Shown here in pieces: positions 51,419 through 63,505 of a DNA stretch of 64,000 nt. Each line of letters opens with the position of its first letter. Within the stretch, counting starts at the first letter, position 1. Position numbers and translations under genes: made by a program. The stretch lies in NCBI RefSeq assembly GCF_019097595.1, contig NC_080711.1, positions 7,775,428 to 7,839,427 of the forward strand, written 5' to 3'. The notes under the pieces were generated by a model, which saw only the letters and a program-made list of their open reading frames with translations, made no database searches and was not told where the DNA came from. Origin of the DNA: Hemibagrus wyckioides. Lineage: Eukaryota > Chordata > Actinopteri > Siluriformes > Bagridae.

Positions 51419-52298
51419 TGAAAACATTATGGACGTAAGATATACCACACGGGCCAAAACTTCACAGTGTGCTAAAATACAGATGACCATTTATATAAGT
51501 AGGATTTGAAAGTGAAAGAAACTCAATAGCTTTCCATAATGCAGTGATGGGACAAAACATAAGGACGAATCATATTTGTTGAAATTTCATAGCTTCTAAG
51601 ATTATATTATTGGTCCTCTTGAATGAATACTCTTAAACAAAAACCTCACAAGCCATATGCTAGCTTCTGGGGTTGATTGTAGTTACTACTGTCTTAGGTA
51701 ATCTCTCTGTTTAACTTGCTTAATGGAATGGTACAAATTGTGGGAAATCATTTGAGAAGTTGTGATATTAGAAAGGGTAGTGCTTTAACAAACCTCTGAA
51801 TCCTTTCTGTGATAACTGACTGTGTTTGAGAACAAAATAAAAGACTTAACTGAGTATTCATGTTTATAATGACTCCTTATGTTAAAGGGCAGCAGACTGA
51901 GAAAGCTGCAATCATTTTATATTTGAGAGATGGTCCATATATTCTCTGAACTTGTACCCATTCTAATATACAACACTTCAGCTACCTAATACCAACAAAA
52001 ATTTTTTTTTTGTTTATCCCAAACTGGCCTGTTCCATCTATGACCACATGGAAAGTGTCACCATCAAAGTTCACCAAATGCTTTGTTTTGAAGCTGCAGG
52101 TATTTCGACAGACTTTTCCATAACGCTTCCAGGCTCCGTTATCCTGATACAACTTTATCCTGATTTGACCCCAGCAGTCTCTGAGTGAAAAATCCCTCAC
52201 AAAAAGAGCTGACAAGGGGAAAGCAATTAAATTAAATGTTGACCATTACAACCAGACAGGCCCCATCACAGTGTTTTTGAAGCTTGGAATTTCTACCC
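51419..52298. other. Intergenic downstream of crhr1; unidentified frame
   Basis: A minus-strand frame at 51982-52215 (77 codons) includes 'KLYQDNGAWKRYGKVCRNTC' and 'HLVNFDGDTFHVVIDGTGQF', unusually protein-like. On the minus strand it is preceded by a possible splice acceptor ('gctttccccttgtcag'). I do not recognise it. It could be part of an old transposon gene or an exon of another minus-strand gene. Confidence 0.3.
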
Positions 52299-52304
52299 TT
52301 TATT
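52299..52304 (-). promoter_or_regulatory. crhr1: Possible crhr1 poly(A) signal
   Basis: AATAAA on the minus strand about 280 bp past the crhr1 stop. It is the closest such hexamer I noticed. The real 3'UTR could extend further. Confidence 0.35.
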
Positions 52305-52580
52305 CTTCAGAGGATGATCGAGTAGTCTCACCCCCCTCTCACTTGATCAGAGGGTAACTCCTGCTCCAGGTTTCTTCCTCCCATCTCTCTTTCTCCACCA
52401 CCACGCTGGTAGACTAGTCTAGAACTTGTGTCTACGTTTGCACACCACTTTTTGCGCCATTATAGAACTGAAGGTCTTGTACCCTGTTTGGACTGCAGCT
52501 GTTCCCTGGGTTTGCTTAGCAATGGAGGGTAAGGGGGAGTGCACTAAAAGGAAAGTTGTAGTGCTCGATATCAGTTAAGA
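52305..52580 (-). other. crhr1: Putative crhr1 3' untranslated region
   Basis: Sequence between the crhr1 stop (52581-52583) and the AATAAA hexamer at 52299-52304. Its boundary depends on that hexamer being used. Confidence 0.35.
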
Positions 52581-52721
52581 TCAGACAGCGGATGACTGCT
52601 TGATGCTGTGGAAGCTGACCCGAGTGGGTGAGGTGGGAATGGACATGGCACGTGCCACCCGTGCCCGGATTGAGTGCTTGTCCTGCCAACGGTGCCAGCG
52701 CTTCCGGACAGCTGAACGGAC
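52581..52721 (-). CDS. crhr1: crhr1 last coding exon: helix 8 and C-terminal tail
   Basis: Read on the minus strand from an acceptor 'ctctccccag' at 52722-52731, the exon encodes 46 residues then TGA. It begins [14 protein letters not shown] and continues [20 protein letters not shown], ending SIKQSSAV. This is the intracellular helix 8 and tail of corticotropin-releasing hormone receptor 1, a class B G-protein-coupled receptor for CRH/urocortin at the plasma membrane. The [13 protein letters not shown] stretch favours CRHR1 over CRHR2, which as I recall has a different segment here. The last residues SAV form a class I PDZ-binding motif, as in mammalian CRHR1 (TAV). It joins in phase 0 to the 42-bp exon at 59649-59690. 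Confidence 0.95.
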   Translation of the reverse strand, partial: VRSAVRKRWHRWQDKHSIRARVARAMSIPTSPTRVSFHSIKQSSAV

Positions 52722-53737
52722 CTGGGGAGAGAGGGAGAGCAATCACGTCTGAATAACTTCAAATTCTCATCTTTAGGGAGAACAAGATTTAAATAATTTG
52801 GGATAATTCTGAACCGTACATTGTACACAGTGTTTTATTATCCTGGACTACTGATGGTTTAATAAACCAGCCATTGGTTGTTGCTATTTACACATTTTTT
52901 TGCATTAAATGGCATTCAGTATTGTTGTGTTAATGAGTGGTAGTGAGAGGCAAGATGCAAATGCATAAAATCGATTTGCTATTTATTCATTTAGAGAAGC
53001 AAAGAAATTTATGGACAAATAGTGAGGCAAGACTTTGCAAGTAGATATATAAATGGTCTCTATGGTAACAGGGAATAAATAGACAAATTAATGACAATTA
53101 AAGCACAGGGAAACACAATTGGGAAATACACCGATGACAGGATAGAGGAGGAGGCAGGACTAGAATTGAAAACGAAACAAAACGAAAGCATATGTCACAA
53201 CAAGAAGAAGCACAATGAATGAGCTTAAAACAAAACAAAATGCCCCGAATCACAAGCTGAGAGGGGAAATTGTGACAGCTGTAGCTTAGCATTAGCCTAT
53301 ATAATCGACCTTTCTCAGCAAGAATTTTCCTTGCGTGTTGAAATTCAGCAGTTCGTTATTCAATAGATAAAATATGTAACGTTCTGGTGCTGATGTGTTG
53401 CCTGCTTTGCATTATTCCTGCGAGGAATAAGTTAAGTCACTGACATGACAGGGTGACATTGCCAGTGCAGTTACAGTGGCAGTTAATGATCTCAAACATC
53501 AGGGATCATGACCAGGTTTGGCTGTTAGCGCCGAAAATCAATAGGAAGAGATTCTTTATCACTTACCATTTTCCAGTAATATACATCATATTAATGAGAA
53601 AAAATATTGAAGACAGAAAATGCTGGACTTAAAGCTCCAGAATGCAATGATGCTACTGTAAACGACGTATGGCCGAGACTTAGGGCCGAGACGGTTCGTC
53701 TTGTCTGTTTATAAGAAGACGAGTAAATGGTGTTGAG

Positions 53738-53900
53738 GGGATGTGGTAGCATAGTTACTATGGGCTACTGATTTGCAGGTTGTGAGTTCAAATCCCAGGG
53801 CAACCAAGCTACCACTGCTGGGCCCTTGAGCAAGGCCCTTATCCCTCAGTTGTATGAAATGAAATCAATTGTAAGTCACTCTAGATAAGGGTACAATGAG
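53738..53900 (+). repeat. tRNA-derived SINE
   Basis: Head 'ggtagcatagttactatggg' and 'gttgtgagttcaaatcccag', body 'ccaagctaccactgctgggc' and 'cccttgagcaaggccctta', 3' part 'gtaagtcactctagataagg'. In the crhr1 intron, antisense to the gene. Confidence 0.8.
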
Positions 53901-54442
53901 GGTGATTGTCACACAAACATGGGCCCCAAAGACTCCAGCTCCCAGTTACCAATGTTATGATAGTCTAATTATGTATGTTTTATTTATCACCCTTTATAAT
54001 ACAATATAATTCATTCTTTGTGTAGTATACGTTCAGTTCTTGAACTTTTGTGATGTCATAGTGCTCATCTATTGCTATTTGACGACCTGGTTTTTGACTT
54101 TGTGTTCCCTGTTCTGACCTTGCCTAGCTTATATGGATGCTGTTCCCAGTGCTCTGCTGTTTGTCTGACGTTTTTGCAATCTTTCCTTTGAATAATTCCT
54201 AATTCTGTGACGTTTTTGTTCTACTTCCTTACAGTGATAACAGAATAAAAGGTGAATTCTTGGAACCTGTGTGGAAATGAGAGAGCTAAACAGACTCAAG
54301 GACAAAAATGTTTGCTTAAATGAACATAGAGATACAGAAGGCTAGGCTGTGCTAGGCTAGCTCTTTAGCCAGGGCTAAATAACAGTGGCGCCAATATCAG
54401 TAGGTGAGTCGAATGGCATTGTGGGTAATGTAGGACACTGTT

Positions 54443-54548
54443 GATAAGATAAGATAAGATAAGATAAGATAAGATAAGATAAGATAAGATAAGATAAGAT
54501 AAAAGATGATCCCACAGTGCGGAAATACAATAAAGCTTTATCTTATCT
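54443..54548 (-). repeat. LINE-like 3' tail with (TTATC)n
   Basis: On the minus strand: 'atttccgcactgtgggatca' then about twelve TTATC units. At the other border 'tcttatcttg' inverts the repeat, giving a small palindrome. Typical of a LINE 3' end with a pentamer tail. Confidence 0.6.
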
Positions 54549-55508
54549 TGAACAACATTTAAGAAAAAATATTCTGCTATTATTTATGCTAGTTCACCTC
54601 CAAGAGGCTTAACTGTTAACTCCAGAAGACTATAAATCAACACAACACAATAATGCAAGCACATCAGGTGTCACGAGCTCACCAGCCTGACACGGATCAC
54701 CTTTTCCATGACGTAGATTGCCACATGCCTTTATTTTTTATTTTTAGTTCTGTCTTTTCTACCTAATTTCTTACCTGTGTCTTATTTCCCCTCATTTGTT
54801 TTGAATATTCATTTCCTGTGCTGTACGGTCCAGTTCTCCGACAAATTTATTCTCCGACAAGTCTCAACCTTGTTATTTCTGGCTCTGTGTTTAGATCTTT
54901 GTCTGTGTTATTGGTGTCAAATCATGGCTCATTTGCCTGATTTTACTTTCCCCCACATGTCTTCTGATGTTACCCTGCTAAAGGTTATAACTGTTGTTAT
55001 CTAATAGAGGTCATCTCATAATGTTAAGGAACAATGACTTGTATTAAAACATTACGCACTTCCACGCTGTTAATTAAAACTTTCAAGAGCACAGGGTGAA
55101 AAAAAGGCACTAATTACATATCAGGTTATGTTCTTTTGGATTACATGAGTTTTCTAGTGGGAATTAAGCGAAATGTCAGCTCAATTTCCATGTGACCTTT
55201 AAATGTGTCCTCAGCCAGTGAGGCCATAATGGGGAAGACAGCTGTGTGCTGTGTTTTTCGATGGGGAAGAATGTTTGACGGATATGTCGGAAAGTAGATC
55301 AGAGGCAGAACATGTCGGCGAATAACGCTCTTCTTCTGAGTAATGTTCAACTGTTTGCTTAATACAATTTGGCATTTTTATTGAAGATTAAGATTATTAA
55401 ACGGATTGTGGCATGAGCACAGAAAACAGCTTTTGCTCTGAGCTGTTGTAGTGAAAGAATCCGGTGAGTGACGTTTAGATCGTCTATACAACAGAGCACT
55501 TCACTTCA

Positions 55509-55625
<117 letters not shown>

Positions 55626-55683
55626 AGCTCCAGGCTTTTGAAGACTTGTGTTCACAGAGCTTGTTACCCCCTGTATTTTGTTG

Positions 55684-55870
55684 GTTTTCCTCCTGGTACT
55701 CCGGTTTCCTAATTCTTTCCACCTCTAGACCAAATACATGAGCTGTAGGTGGATTGTCATCTCTGAATTGTATGTCATGATGTGTGCGAGTGTGCCCTGT
55801 AATGGACTGGCACCCTGTCCAGGGTGTCCCCCGCCTTGTGACCATTGACGTAATCAAATGGATAATCTAA
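55684..55870 (+). repeat. DANA/Mermaid-like SINE, 5'-truncated
   Basis: 'ttcctcctggtactccggtt', 'taggtggattgtcatctctg', 'gtgccctgtaatggactggc', 'accctgtccagggtgtcccc'. The tRNA-like head is missing. Confidence 0.75.
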
Positions 55871-56603
55871 GCCGAACAATACACAGGCAAAATGTTGTTA
55901 TTATTTAACAAGGAAAAATGCATCAGCACTGATGAAGTTCATTAAACAATTATTGACAGAGTCTCCATAATCAGTGCTATAACAGTCATGTGGAAAGTCA
56001 TCAGGACTTCCTGTTATCTCAGTAACATGGCAAGTCATGGACAGTTAAATGTAAAATGCTAAAAAGGATAAAAAGCATGATGTGTCGTTCATTACTTCAT
56101 AAGAAAATTGCTGTGGTGTAAGAGGAATGAAACACTTCCTGTAATATAACCCATGTAGTACAATATTTGTACAAGGGGTGAAGAGGAAATAAAATAAGAG
56201 AAAATTATTAATGAGGAAAAATATTATGCAGTATGCTTTCCTACTGTCTGCTCTCTCATCACGAAAAATTATACAGTAAATAACTAACTGAGAAAAAAAG
56301 CATTCTAAATGGTATGAAAGCCAGGCAGAATGCTGTGCAGATGTGATTAAACATTGTTGAAAGGTAATAAAACATTGAAACATTGACAGAGCAAGGCTGT
56401 TTTATTTAATCAGTGATCTGCCAGTCAAAGAAATGTCCTAGCCCACATCTCAGCAAATCAATGAGAAGCCTGTCATGATAAACATTGAGCCACCATTCTG
56501 TGTTTAGTCTGTAGGATATGCCTCCTGGGATGCCTTGTTTTCAGCAGAGCTCCAAGAGCCTATCTAAACACTGGAGTATAACCTGCAGTTCAAACTTCAG
56601 AAA

Positions 56604-56604
<1 letters not shown>

Positions 56605-56642
<38 letters not shown>
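56605..56642. repeat. (CT)n microsatellite
   Basis: About 19 CT units. Confidence 0.95.
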
Positions 56643-56644
<2 letters not shown>

Positions 56645-57247
56645 GTTGAATGCAATACAAGTACGGAATTTAAGACTTTACAGCACTTCCATTAATGTTA
56701 AATATCAGGAATTATAAATGATTTTAAATCCTTGTGTAAGTTGCTGCAGTAGAAAGCATAATGTATTAAAATGAGTGCATTAATAAAATATAAACTACTG
56801 TCAGACCTGCTGCTATAGGAAATGAATCACCTCCTTTTACCCAGAATTGTGCTTTAAATAGATCTGTAGTATAAGTAGCTATAAAGTCAAATCATACAAG
56901 CAGGATTCGATTGTATTCTTCAAAGATATTACAAAGAATCTAACAGATTTACGCGAATAAACAATTCCAAATTCACATTATGCCATGCTGCACTTGGTGA
57001 AAGTTTTTTTTATAATGTAATTTTATGATATGAAGAACAGAACTATTCAATATTTTGCCAGGTAGCAAGTTTAGCATAGGAACCAGATCTCATTAGATAA
57101 AATTGGAAGGCAGGTTCAGTTTCACATCAATAAAGCCATATGAATCAGTATTAACATTATCTGTGGCCAATATTCTTAATATTATAATTTTATGCAACAT
57201 TAGTGAATTTGCAAATGTGGGACCATCTTGGGTTTTGGGGCAGCAAA

Positions 57248-57251
57248 ATAT

Positions 57252-57302
<51 letters not shown>
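57248..57302. repeat. (TTTA)n microsatellite
   Basis: About 13 TTTA units. Confidence 0.96.
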
Positions 57303-57303
<1 letters not shown>

Positions 57304-57502
57304 TAGCAACACATTATTCTTGCATCTTTATCTAAAAAAGTAAAAAAAAATAAATAAAAAAATTAAAATTTACTAGTAGTAAACTTTTATGGCTGATAAA
57401 AACTATGATGTTATGGTTACAAATATTGTTACACATGATATTATGATGATGATAAAATCTGAGGGCAACATTTTGCATGGCCTATTTTTTTTTATCTACA
57501 AA

Positions 57503-57583
<81 letters not shown>
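57503..57583. repeat. (CTAT)n / (GATA)n array 2
   Basis: About 20 units in the crhr1 last intron. Confidence 0.98.
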
Positions 57584-57585
<2 letters not shown>

Positions 57586-58331
57586 GTGATTAAACAGAAG
57601 TTCAATCAAATGTGGGTATATCCCGCAACAAGATAAATAAACCAAAACAAAGCCAAATCATAAAACAAAGCAAAAACATAACAATAATGTATTTGTCACT
57701 ATCCTTTATGCCTCCAGAGCTGATATGAAGGAGATGGTGTGTGACATCTGGGAGAGTTATAACAGATATATCATGAAGAATGAACAAGATTTTCCAAGAA
57801 ATCTGGAAGAGTTAGAAGAAACATATCAGGTGGAATGTGCTGGGATATGGGGGAATCAAATATTATTCAGATGATCCAAAATCTGTTTAGATGATTTGAC
57901 AGAGGCTTGAAGGCAAAGGGTGCCTACTAGTTATTGGAGAACATTTATATCACATTCAGCTTTTTGAATGTGTTTTGTTTTACTTTAATCTTAATATTCC
58001 TGACATACAATATTTCCTGGTTTGTGCCACTTGTGAAAATGACCCTTGTAAAAAAAAAAATTCGATCATATTTTGGCATCATTCCTATATGATTGCTGAC
58101 TTTGTGGACAAGACATAAATATCCCGTAGGATCAAATTGGGTTCCTGTTCAGGTCTAGATGCAAACTGATATTTTTACATAATTAGAGGATGATTTACAT
58201 TATCTATAGGTAGATAAATCATATAAATCTGATAATAATCTAAAATTAATTAGAGTATATTATATATATATAAATATGAAATAGGATAATATACTATTAT
58301 ACTATATAATATAATAATATTATACTATATA

Positions 58332-58437
<106 letters not shown>

Positions 58438-58595
58438 TAGAATTTTCAAACTTCCACAGCACCCTCTGTAATTTCCAAGAATTTTCCCAAAACACGACAT
58501 CATTTTATTTCTAATGAAGTACAAATAGAGTTCCAATAAATTCTAAATATCAAAGATCCTTCAGGACAAACAGGGACATTTTAATGGGAGGAATT

Positions 58596-58760
58596 CATTT
58601 ACCATTTGTCACCCTTATCCAGAGAAACTTACATTTATCTCATTCATACAACAAGGGCCTTGTTCAGGGGCCCAGCAGGGGCAGCTTGGTGGACCCAGGA
58701 TTCAAACTCACAACCTTTAATCAGGAGTCCAACACCTTAACCACTAAGCTACCAAACCCG
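58596..58760 (-). repeat. tRNA-derived SINE
   Basis: On the minus strand: 'ggtagcttagtggttaaggt' (A box), 'ggttgtgagtttgaatcctg' (B box), 'ctgctgggcccctgaacaag' and 'taagtttctctggataaggg'. Same family as 53738-53900. Confidence 0.85.
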
Positions 58761-58864
58761 GAAATATATCTGTAAAACATGACACTCTGTCTTACTGCTA
58801 GTTGGTGCAGTTTGTTCTAATGCGTTTATGTTTTTGTACTCTTTGTGAACATTAAATTCATTAC

Positions 58865-59022
58865 AGTTGCCAGAACACCCACTAGCATATTATCGGGTTG
58901 ATGGAGGAAACCAGAAAGCGCTGAAGAAACCCACACAGATATATAAAACTCCTCAGAGACAGCAAGTCGAACTCAGGATCAAACACCAAGCTGGGAGGCA
59001 TGAATTCCTCCCGCTGCGCCGC
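58865..59022 (-). repeat. DANA/Mermaid-like SINE head, diverged
   Basis: On the minus strand: 'gcggcgcagcgggaggaatt', 'tttgatcctgagttcgactt', 'ctgtgtgggtttcttcagcg' and 'ctttctggtttcctcc' follow the order of the SINE at 26697-27075. The 3' half is absent. Confidence 0.6.
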
Positions 59023-59648
59023 TTAGTGTGATACTGTAGCTGATTTGAGTGTATTGGAGGTCAACCTCTATATTATATTACCGGGTTATGGAAATAGATC
59101 AGTGTTAGCATTGATGTTTACAACTTGTTTGTCCTTTCAGTACGAGTACAAAGGTTAGATATTATGCTTTGCTCAGATTTTGTTCTTCGGATTTTACCAT
59201 CGATTCTGAGTGACCTTGGATCAGTTTTCTTCTCCATGTCGGTAGTCCTCCTTTTACTCCCGGATATCCTCTAAGCTAAAAAATCCTAGAAAATTCAAAC
59301 CATTTCTATAAGATAAACCATAATTATTCCTTGCGTGGATGAATATTTTATGACAATCCTGTTTTTATCATTATTGACCCCTTTGTTATTGACTACAGCT
59401 GAGAGCAAGAACTGGAGCTCAATGTGATCTTATCGATTGTATGGGTCAGACCCAGGGAATCTGGCCAAATTACTTGGTTTGCTTGCGCTGCACTTCAGAC
59501 TTTCGACAGCTTTGACTTAGAGTGCGTTTTTACCACCGTTCTCCCTAGGGGACACGGTGCAGATATGCTCCTGTGCGTGTAAAATGAGTACGGCTTGTTA
59601 GAAGAGGAAAGAGTGGAACGGGAGAGGAATGCAAAAGAGTTGACTTAC

Positions 59649-59690
59649 TTCACTGTTCAGGAAGCAATAAAACACGGACACGAAGAAACC
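59649..59690 (-). CDS. crhr1: crhr1 42-bp exon: end of TM7
   Basis: Fourteen codons, GFFVSVFYCFLNSE, with acceptor 'tctccccag' immediately before and donor 'gtaagt' immediately after. Both flanking introns are phase 0, so the exon is symmetric. In secretin-family receptors this 42-bp exon encodes the inner part of transmembrane helix 7 leading to helix 8. It was missed by open-frame scanning because it is so short. The residue string is that of CRH receptors and links the exons at 61454-61589 and 52581-52721 without a gap. In mammalian CRHR1 an isoform lacking these 14 residues is known; the layout here allows the same skip. Confidence 0.96.
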
Positions 59691-61453
59691 CTGGGGAGAA
59701 AGAGAGATTACGTCATTTTAGGATGAAATCAGGCAGAACGAAAGCATGCATGTGTTTCACATAAGCTTAATATAAACTGCATGCCAAAAAAAAATGAGAA
59801 ACACAGAAGTAATTTCACTCTGATTAGGAAAAACAGTTATTATTTTTAGAATAAGTACCGCCTGCTTTTCCTACTCCATGAAATAACATTTTAATTTAAC
59901 AACTGAGCTGTTCTCCTGCTTAAACTCAAACCATTCTTTCTTTGCATTCTTACATTAAAGTTGTTGCAGTGATCAATCGCCTCATTTTTCCATCCTCGCA
60001 AGAAACGCATATTCTCATTAACTGCATTGTATGAAATTTCTTATCTCTACATATGAAGTGTGTACCATGCTCTCTATTACATAATCTGTAAGGTACCACT
60101 TTCTTTGTATTAGGTAATACATTAGATGCGCATTTACAAAGACATATGAATCATCAAGGCTTGGCATCTTCACATTACTTTACATAAATGTTCATAAAAG
60201 CAGCTCCACAATAGTTTAAGAGCATTTCATAAGGCTTTAAAACATAATACACTGTAAACCATGATAGCTTCTTTAAGTTAAGCGAACGCATTTCTTTTCT
60301 GTCATGACAACTTAAATAAAAAATGAAAAGTAATCCACTGTTGAAACAAATCTTCACCGTTGAGTTGACCCACGTTTTATGGCAGCAGATGAATTTTCAA
60401 TTCTATGTTTAACCAACTGGAAATGTCATACAGTTTGCATTTATTTCCTGTTCTTAGCTAGTATGACCAGTGCTATAAATCATTATAGAATTCATGTCAT
60501 ACCAAAGAATTACTTATAGCACATTATTAAAGCTTTATGAGGTGGAAAAGTTAGGATTGTCCATGAATAACGGTGCTTATAACTGTTTGTAAGATTGCAA
60601 TGCTTCACTCTAAACATTTTTCTAAACTCAAATCATGCATCATGAAGCCATGTTCTATAAATAATTCCTTCATCTGTTTATAATAATAGACATAACATGT
60701 CTGTAAATAGCACATAAACATGTTCATCATGTGTAGAATCAACATTGCGGAAATCATGTTAATGTTTATAGTGTCATAATGCTTAATAATAAACAATTTA
60801 ACATGCGTCCTCACTTTTCTTGAGGCGTTGAATGATGACATTTAAAAGGTTTCTAATATATTTCATAGTAAATAAATGTCACAGTTGCTTTAGTTACAAA
60901 GGGCTTTACGTGGCATTATTAGAGTTAGCGTATAAAATGCACCTAACGGAATTATTATAGGATTTATGAATATGTGCTTTGTAGATGGTGAGATCATGCT
61001 TCGGTTGAAATCAGGATTGTTCTGGAAAATAAAACGAAATATTTTTGGCCCTGCTCTTTTGAAGGCAATGTTGAAATCAATATCTCAATACCTCTAACAC
61101 AAGAACAGGCCTGTTTTTAAAGAGTTGCACAAAACAATGCTATGTGAATTAACTGCTTCCATATTCAAACCCTGTGCGACTTGCCAAGCCGGCGTCAATG
61201 TAATATGACTTTCCAAAATGGCAAAAGACCAACTGCAAACAGTTTATTATTATTATTATGACTTTCACAAGCGTGACGCTTATGTAAACGTTTCAATGGT
61301 GAGAGTCATCTTTTAAAATAAACCATTATAGCCATTTAATCTGTTTTATGGTGACAGATGACAAACTAAATTACACTACCAGCAAAAAAGGAATATAACT
61401 CATGTTTTTTATGCTGTAATGCTTTCAAGACTAGCAATTAGGATATTGCTTAC
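59691..61453 (-). other. crhr1: crhr1 intron (1.76 kb)
   Basis: Phase 0, donor GTAAGC at the 61453 side. AT-rich. No repeat or further exon recognised; the open frames are chance. Confidence 0.85.
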
Positions 61454-61589
61454 TTGAAAGGACTCAAGGAAAGAATTGAAATAGATGAAGACGATTTGGG
61501 AGATTTCGTCCTCTCCGGGGTTGACGAAGAAAAGCATGTAGGTGATGCCGAGGAGAGGCAACAGGACCAGAGTGGCTTTCACCGCTTTC
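61454..61589 (-). CDS. crhr1: crhr1 exon: TM6, extracellular loop 3, TM7
   Basis: 136 bp on the minus strand after acceptor 'ctcattatag', with donor 'gtaagc'. The first base completes a split codon (phase 2 upstream intron; Arg expected from other CRH receptors). Then 45 codons: [20 protein letters not shown] (intracellular loop 3 end and TM6), [11 protein letters not shown] (extracellular loop 3), and [14 protein letters not shown] (TM7). The near-invariant class B GPCR features are present. The loop 'GEDEISQIV' is intermediate between what I recall for CRHR1 and CRHR2; the C-terminal exon decides for CRHR1. The gene's 5' exons (hormone-binding ectodomain, TM1-TM5) lie beyond the right end of the window. 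Confidence 0.96.
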
Positions 61590-61879
61590 CTATAATGAGA
61601 GAGATGTAATTAGAGATGTCAGTTCAAGAACGTTTCGAGAGACTTGCTCAACATGAACTGAAGTTTGTTCAACTGCTGTACGATTCCAAGAACAGAGGGC
61701 TAATTTGCTTGTGCAATCTGGTAATATGCTTTGAAACGGTTTGACGTAAAGGTCTTTTCACTGTGGACTAAAAAATACACTGCTGCCTCAAACAGTAATA
61801 TTAATGCCTTTTTGACTAGTGCTGCTAAAAAACACACTCTGAACCTGTAAGTTTCCTTTCCTAGACCCAAACAATGTTA

Positions 61880-62246
61880 TAGCATGACAATGTTCCTATG
61901 CACATAGCAAGCTCCCTCTAATGTATGAAGACATGGTTTACCGAGGCTGATGTGGAAGACCTTGAATATCCAGCACAAGGCCCTGACCTCAACCCCATTG
62001 AACACCTGTAAGATGAACTGGATTGCTGACTGCACCTCAGACCTTCTGACCTGACATCAGAGCCTGATCTCACTAATGCTCTTGTAGTTGAATGAGCACA
62101 AATCTCCAAAGCCACATGTAGAAAACCTTCTTAGAAGATGGCTATGTTCTAATAGCAAACCAAGACTAAATCTGAAATAAAAATGTTTAACAAGAACATA
62201 TAAGTGTTATGGTCAGAAGTCCACAAACTTTTGTAAAATACAGTAA
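61880..62246 (+). mobile_element. 5'-truncated Tc1-like transposon fragment
   Basis: The plus strand encodes decayed transposase C-terminal half: 'HDNVPMHIASS' (second catalytic Asp region, 61883 onward), then in another frame 'MKTWFTEADVEDLEYPAQGP' and 'DLNPIEHL' with stop codons after it. A degraded right terminal repeat ('ggtcagaagtccacaaactt') ends near 62246. Frameshifts and stops make it dead. Antisense within a crhr1 intron. Confidence 0.85.
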
Positions 62247-62854
62247 ATAATATAATTTTGACACCCTTCGGAGATCTAAATTAAAGCCTAATATTACCTT
62301 TACTGATTTCCAGAACCTTTTCTCACACCGCCCATGTTGCCATTTTGCTCATATAAAAGAAGCAGGCCTCTGGAAGCAAACGAGCTTGGTTGGGTTTATT
62401 TTGTCACAGCACATGCAAACCTTTTAGAGTGTTGCTTAAACTGTAACTATATATTGGTCCCTTAAGCACAGCAGCCTGGTGCTTTTGCGTGAGGTGAGCA
62501 AATTGTTCCAGAGGAAGTCTGTCATTTCACTGCAAATGAATGTAAAAATGCTCAAGTGTGACCCAAAACTGACTAACAAACTGTCAGGTTGAATCTTTGC
62601 CTGTCTGAAAATTGAGATTGAAGGGTTTGCAAATGGGACTGGGCTGCAACAGAGACCTGTGCATTTTTTTTGTTTTTTTAAAAAATGTAGTATATTTTTT
62701 CTCTTATTTGATATTGAAGGGACTGAAAAGAAACCTTGTTAGATGGGTGTACTGAGTTCTGCACCACAAGGTCCCTAATTGCGTTTATTTTTTGCAAACG
62801 AAGGTGGAAATAAGAGCAGGTTCTTTTCTTTATAGAGTTGTATTCGGTGGTTGA

Positions 62855-63000
62855 AGTTGGATCAATGGTTAAGGCTGTGGGTTACTGGGGACTCAAGCCC
62901 CAGCACCTCTAAGCTGCCTCTGTTGGGCCCTTGAACAAGGCTCTTAACCCTCTCTGCTCCAGGGGGCATATCATGACTGATCCTTGCTCTGGACCTGAAT
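62855..63000 (+). repeat. tRNA-derived SINE, head and body
   Basis: 'ggatcaatggttaaggctgt' (A box), 'gactcaagccccagcacctc' (B box), 'ctgttgggcccttgaacaag', 'tgctccagggggcatatcat'. It matches the minus copy at 25128-25355 but lacks the 3' end. Confidence 0.75.
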
Positions 63001-63437
63001 TTCATATTATAAGAAATTACAGACTGCCTCAACCTGGATTCCACTCCATAATATAAGACAGAAAGAACTTGTTCCCCAAATGGCTTAAATATTATAGAGG
63101 AATATATGTAGAATACTAAATGAATAACCTTTAATCAGTTTTAGCATGGGAGCAGCAGCAAGGCATCAAGGACCATCTCTGAGCAAAGTTGTACGTGACT
63201 GTATTTAGCATTTACAGACATCCGGCTAAATAATAGTAATCAGACGGCCATTTGGGTGATAGTCAGTTCTTGCACTCAATTTGCATTTAGAGCAAAACTC
63301 AAAGGTTTAAATTACAGGAAAGACAGATTAAAATGTTTGAGCAGGCATTCTTTTTGACTCAAAGTACTTCATCTAAGCTGTAATAAACTTCTTCTTCATC
63401 AAGATCTTCAACGTCCTCATCATTTTTTTCCTACACT

Positions 63438-63505
63438 ATGAAGCCAGGATAAGCGAAGAAAAGAATTTAACTGTGCTGTAATGCATAAGTCACAGGCTTC
63501 TGATC
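63438..63505 (+). repeat. 3' end of the same SINE family
   Basis: 'gataagcgaagaaaagaatt', 'taactgtgctgtaatgcata', 'aagtcacaggcttct' match the 3' end of the SINE at 25128-25355. It may be the displaced end of the copy at 62855-63000 (about 440 bp of other sequence between) or a separate truncated insertion. Confidence 0.6.

Noticed and set aside
52516..52828. Two minus-strand frames of 76 and 85 codons overlapping the crhr1 last exon
   Set aside because: Out of frame with the receptor tail; the third frame gives the recognisable CRHR1 C-terminus with proper splice acceptor.
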